From the NCBI GenBank assembly GCA_002372855.1, contig DFIZ01000004.1, positions 14,591 to 28,268 on the forward strand: DNA of 13,678 nt. The letters run 5' to 3'. A program made the translations under genes and the position numbers. The number at the start of each line of letters is the position of its first letter. The stretch's first letter is position 1. This document shows, in pieces, positions 13,660 through 13,678 of this stretch. The stretch comes from Bacteroidales bacterium UBA3684. GTDB taxonomy: Bacteria; Bacteroidota; Bacteroidia; Bacteroidales; P3. The notes under the pieces were generated by a model that ran no database searches, had not been told where the DNA came from, and saw nothing but the letters and a program-made list of their open reading frames with translations.

Positions 13660-13678
13660 CCCCCGAGAGGGGTCAAAT

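Overview
The window looks like a chromosomal segment of a fairly GC-rich member of the Bacteroidetes, most likely Bacteroidales. The reasons are the Bacteroidetes-type -7 promoter elements (TAnnTTTG at 91-98 and 8405-8412), A/C-rich leaders without Shine-Dalgarno sequences, signal peptides cleaved before Gln, a lipoprotein of the DUF4249 type, and anaerobic lysine-fermentation genes of a kind found in Porphyromonas-like bacteria. I cannot name genus or species. No tRNA, rRNA, CRISPR array, transposase or phage gene is visible.

Layout. (1) 1-3440, plus strand: a promoter, then kamD and kamE (the two subunits of adenosylcobalamin/PLP-dependent lysine 5,6-aminomutase) and atoA (beta subunit of a butyrate/acetoacetate-type CoA-transferase). 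They belong to the lysine-to-butyrate/acetate pathway, but the other pathway genes and the CoA-transferase alpha subunit are not in the window. Each gap in this run holds an inverted repeat. (2) 3447-8326, plus strand: a compact three-gene unit (gaps of 10 and 1 bases) coding for a small outer-membrane beta-barrel protein, a 1083-residue secreted LacZ-like GH2 protein, and a lipoprotein. The GH2 protein keeps the fold motifs but lacks essentially every catalytic residue, so it is a predicted pseudoenzyme. It carries a chitobiase-type and a discoidin-like domain at its C-terminus. (3) 8405-9821: promoter and trigger factor gene tig. (4) 9869-12370: two tandem paralogous outer-membrane proteins, each made of two repeated barrel-like halves, ended by a perfect palindrome plus T-tract that probably acts as terminator. 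(5) 12434-13678: a minus-strand YpfJ-type zinc metallopeptidase gene surrounded by copies of a GAGACGC...GCGTCTC palindromic repeat, and a 7-bp tandem repeat at the right edge.

How it fits together. The left part is energy metabolism (lysine fermentation). The middle and right parts are mostly cell-envelope genes of unknown job, with the housekeeping chaperone gene tig between them. The most novel-looking material is the barrel / dead-GH2 / lipoprotein unit and the duplicated double-barrel pair. All domain assignments come from reading the sequence and recalled family features; no database search was run.
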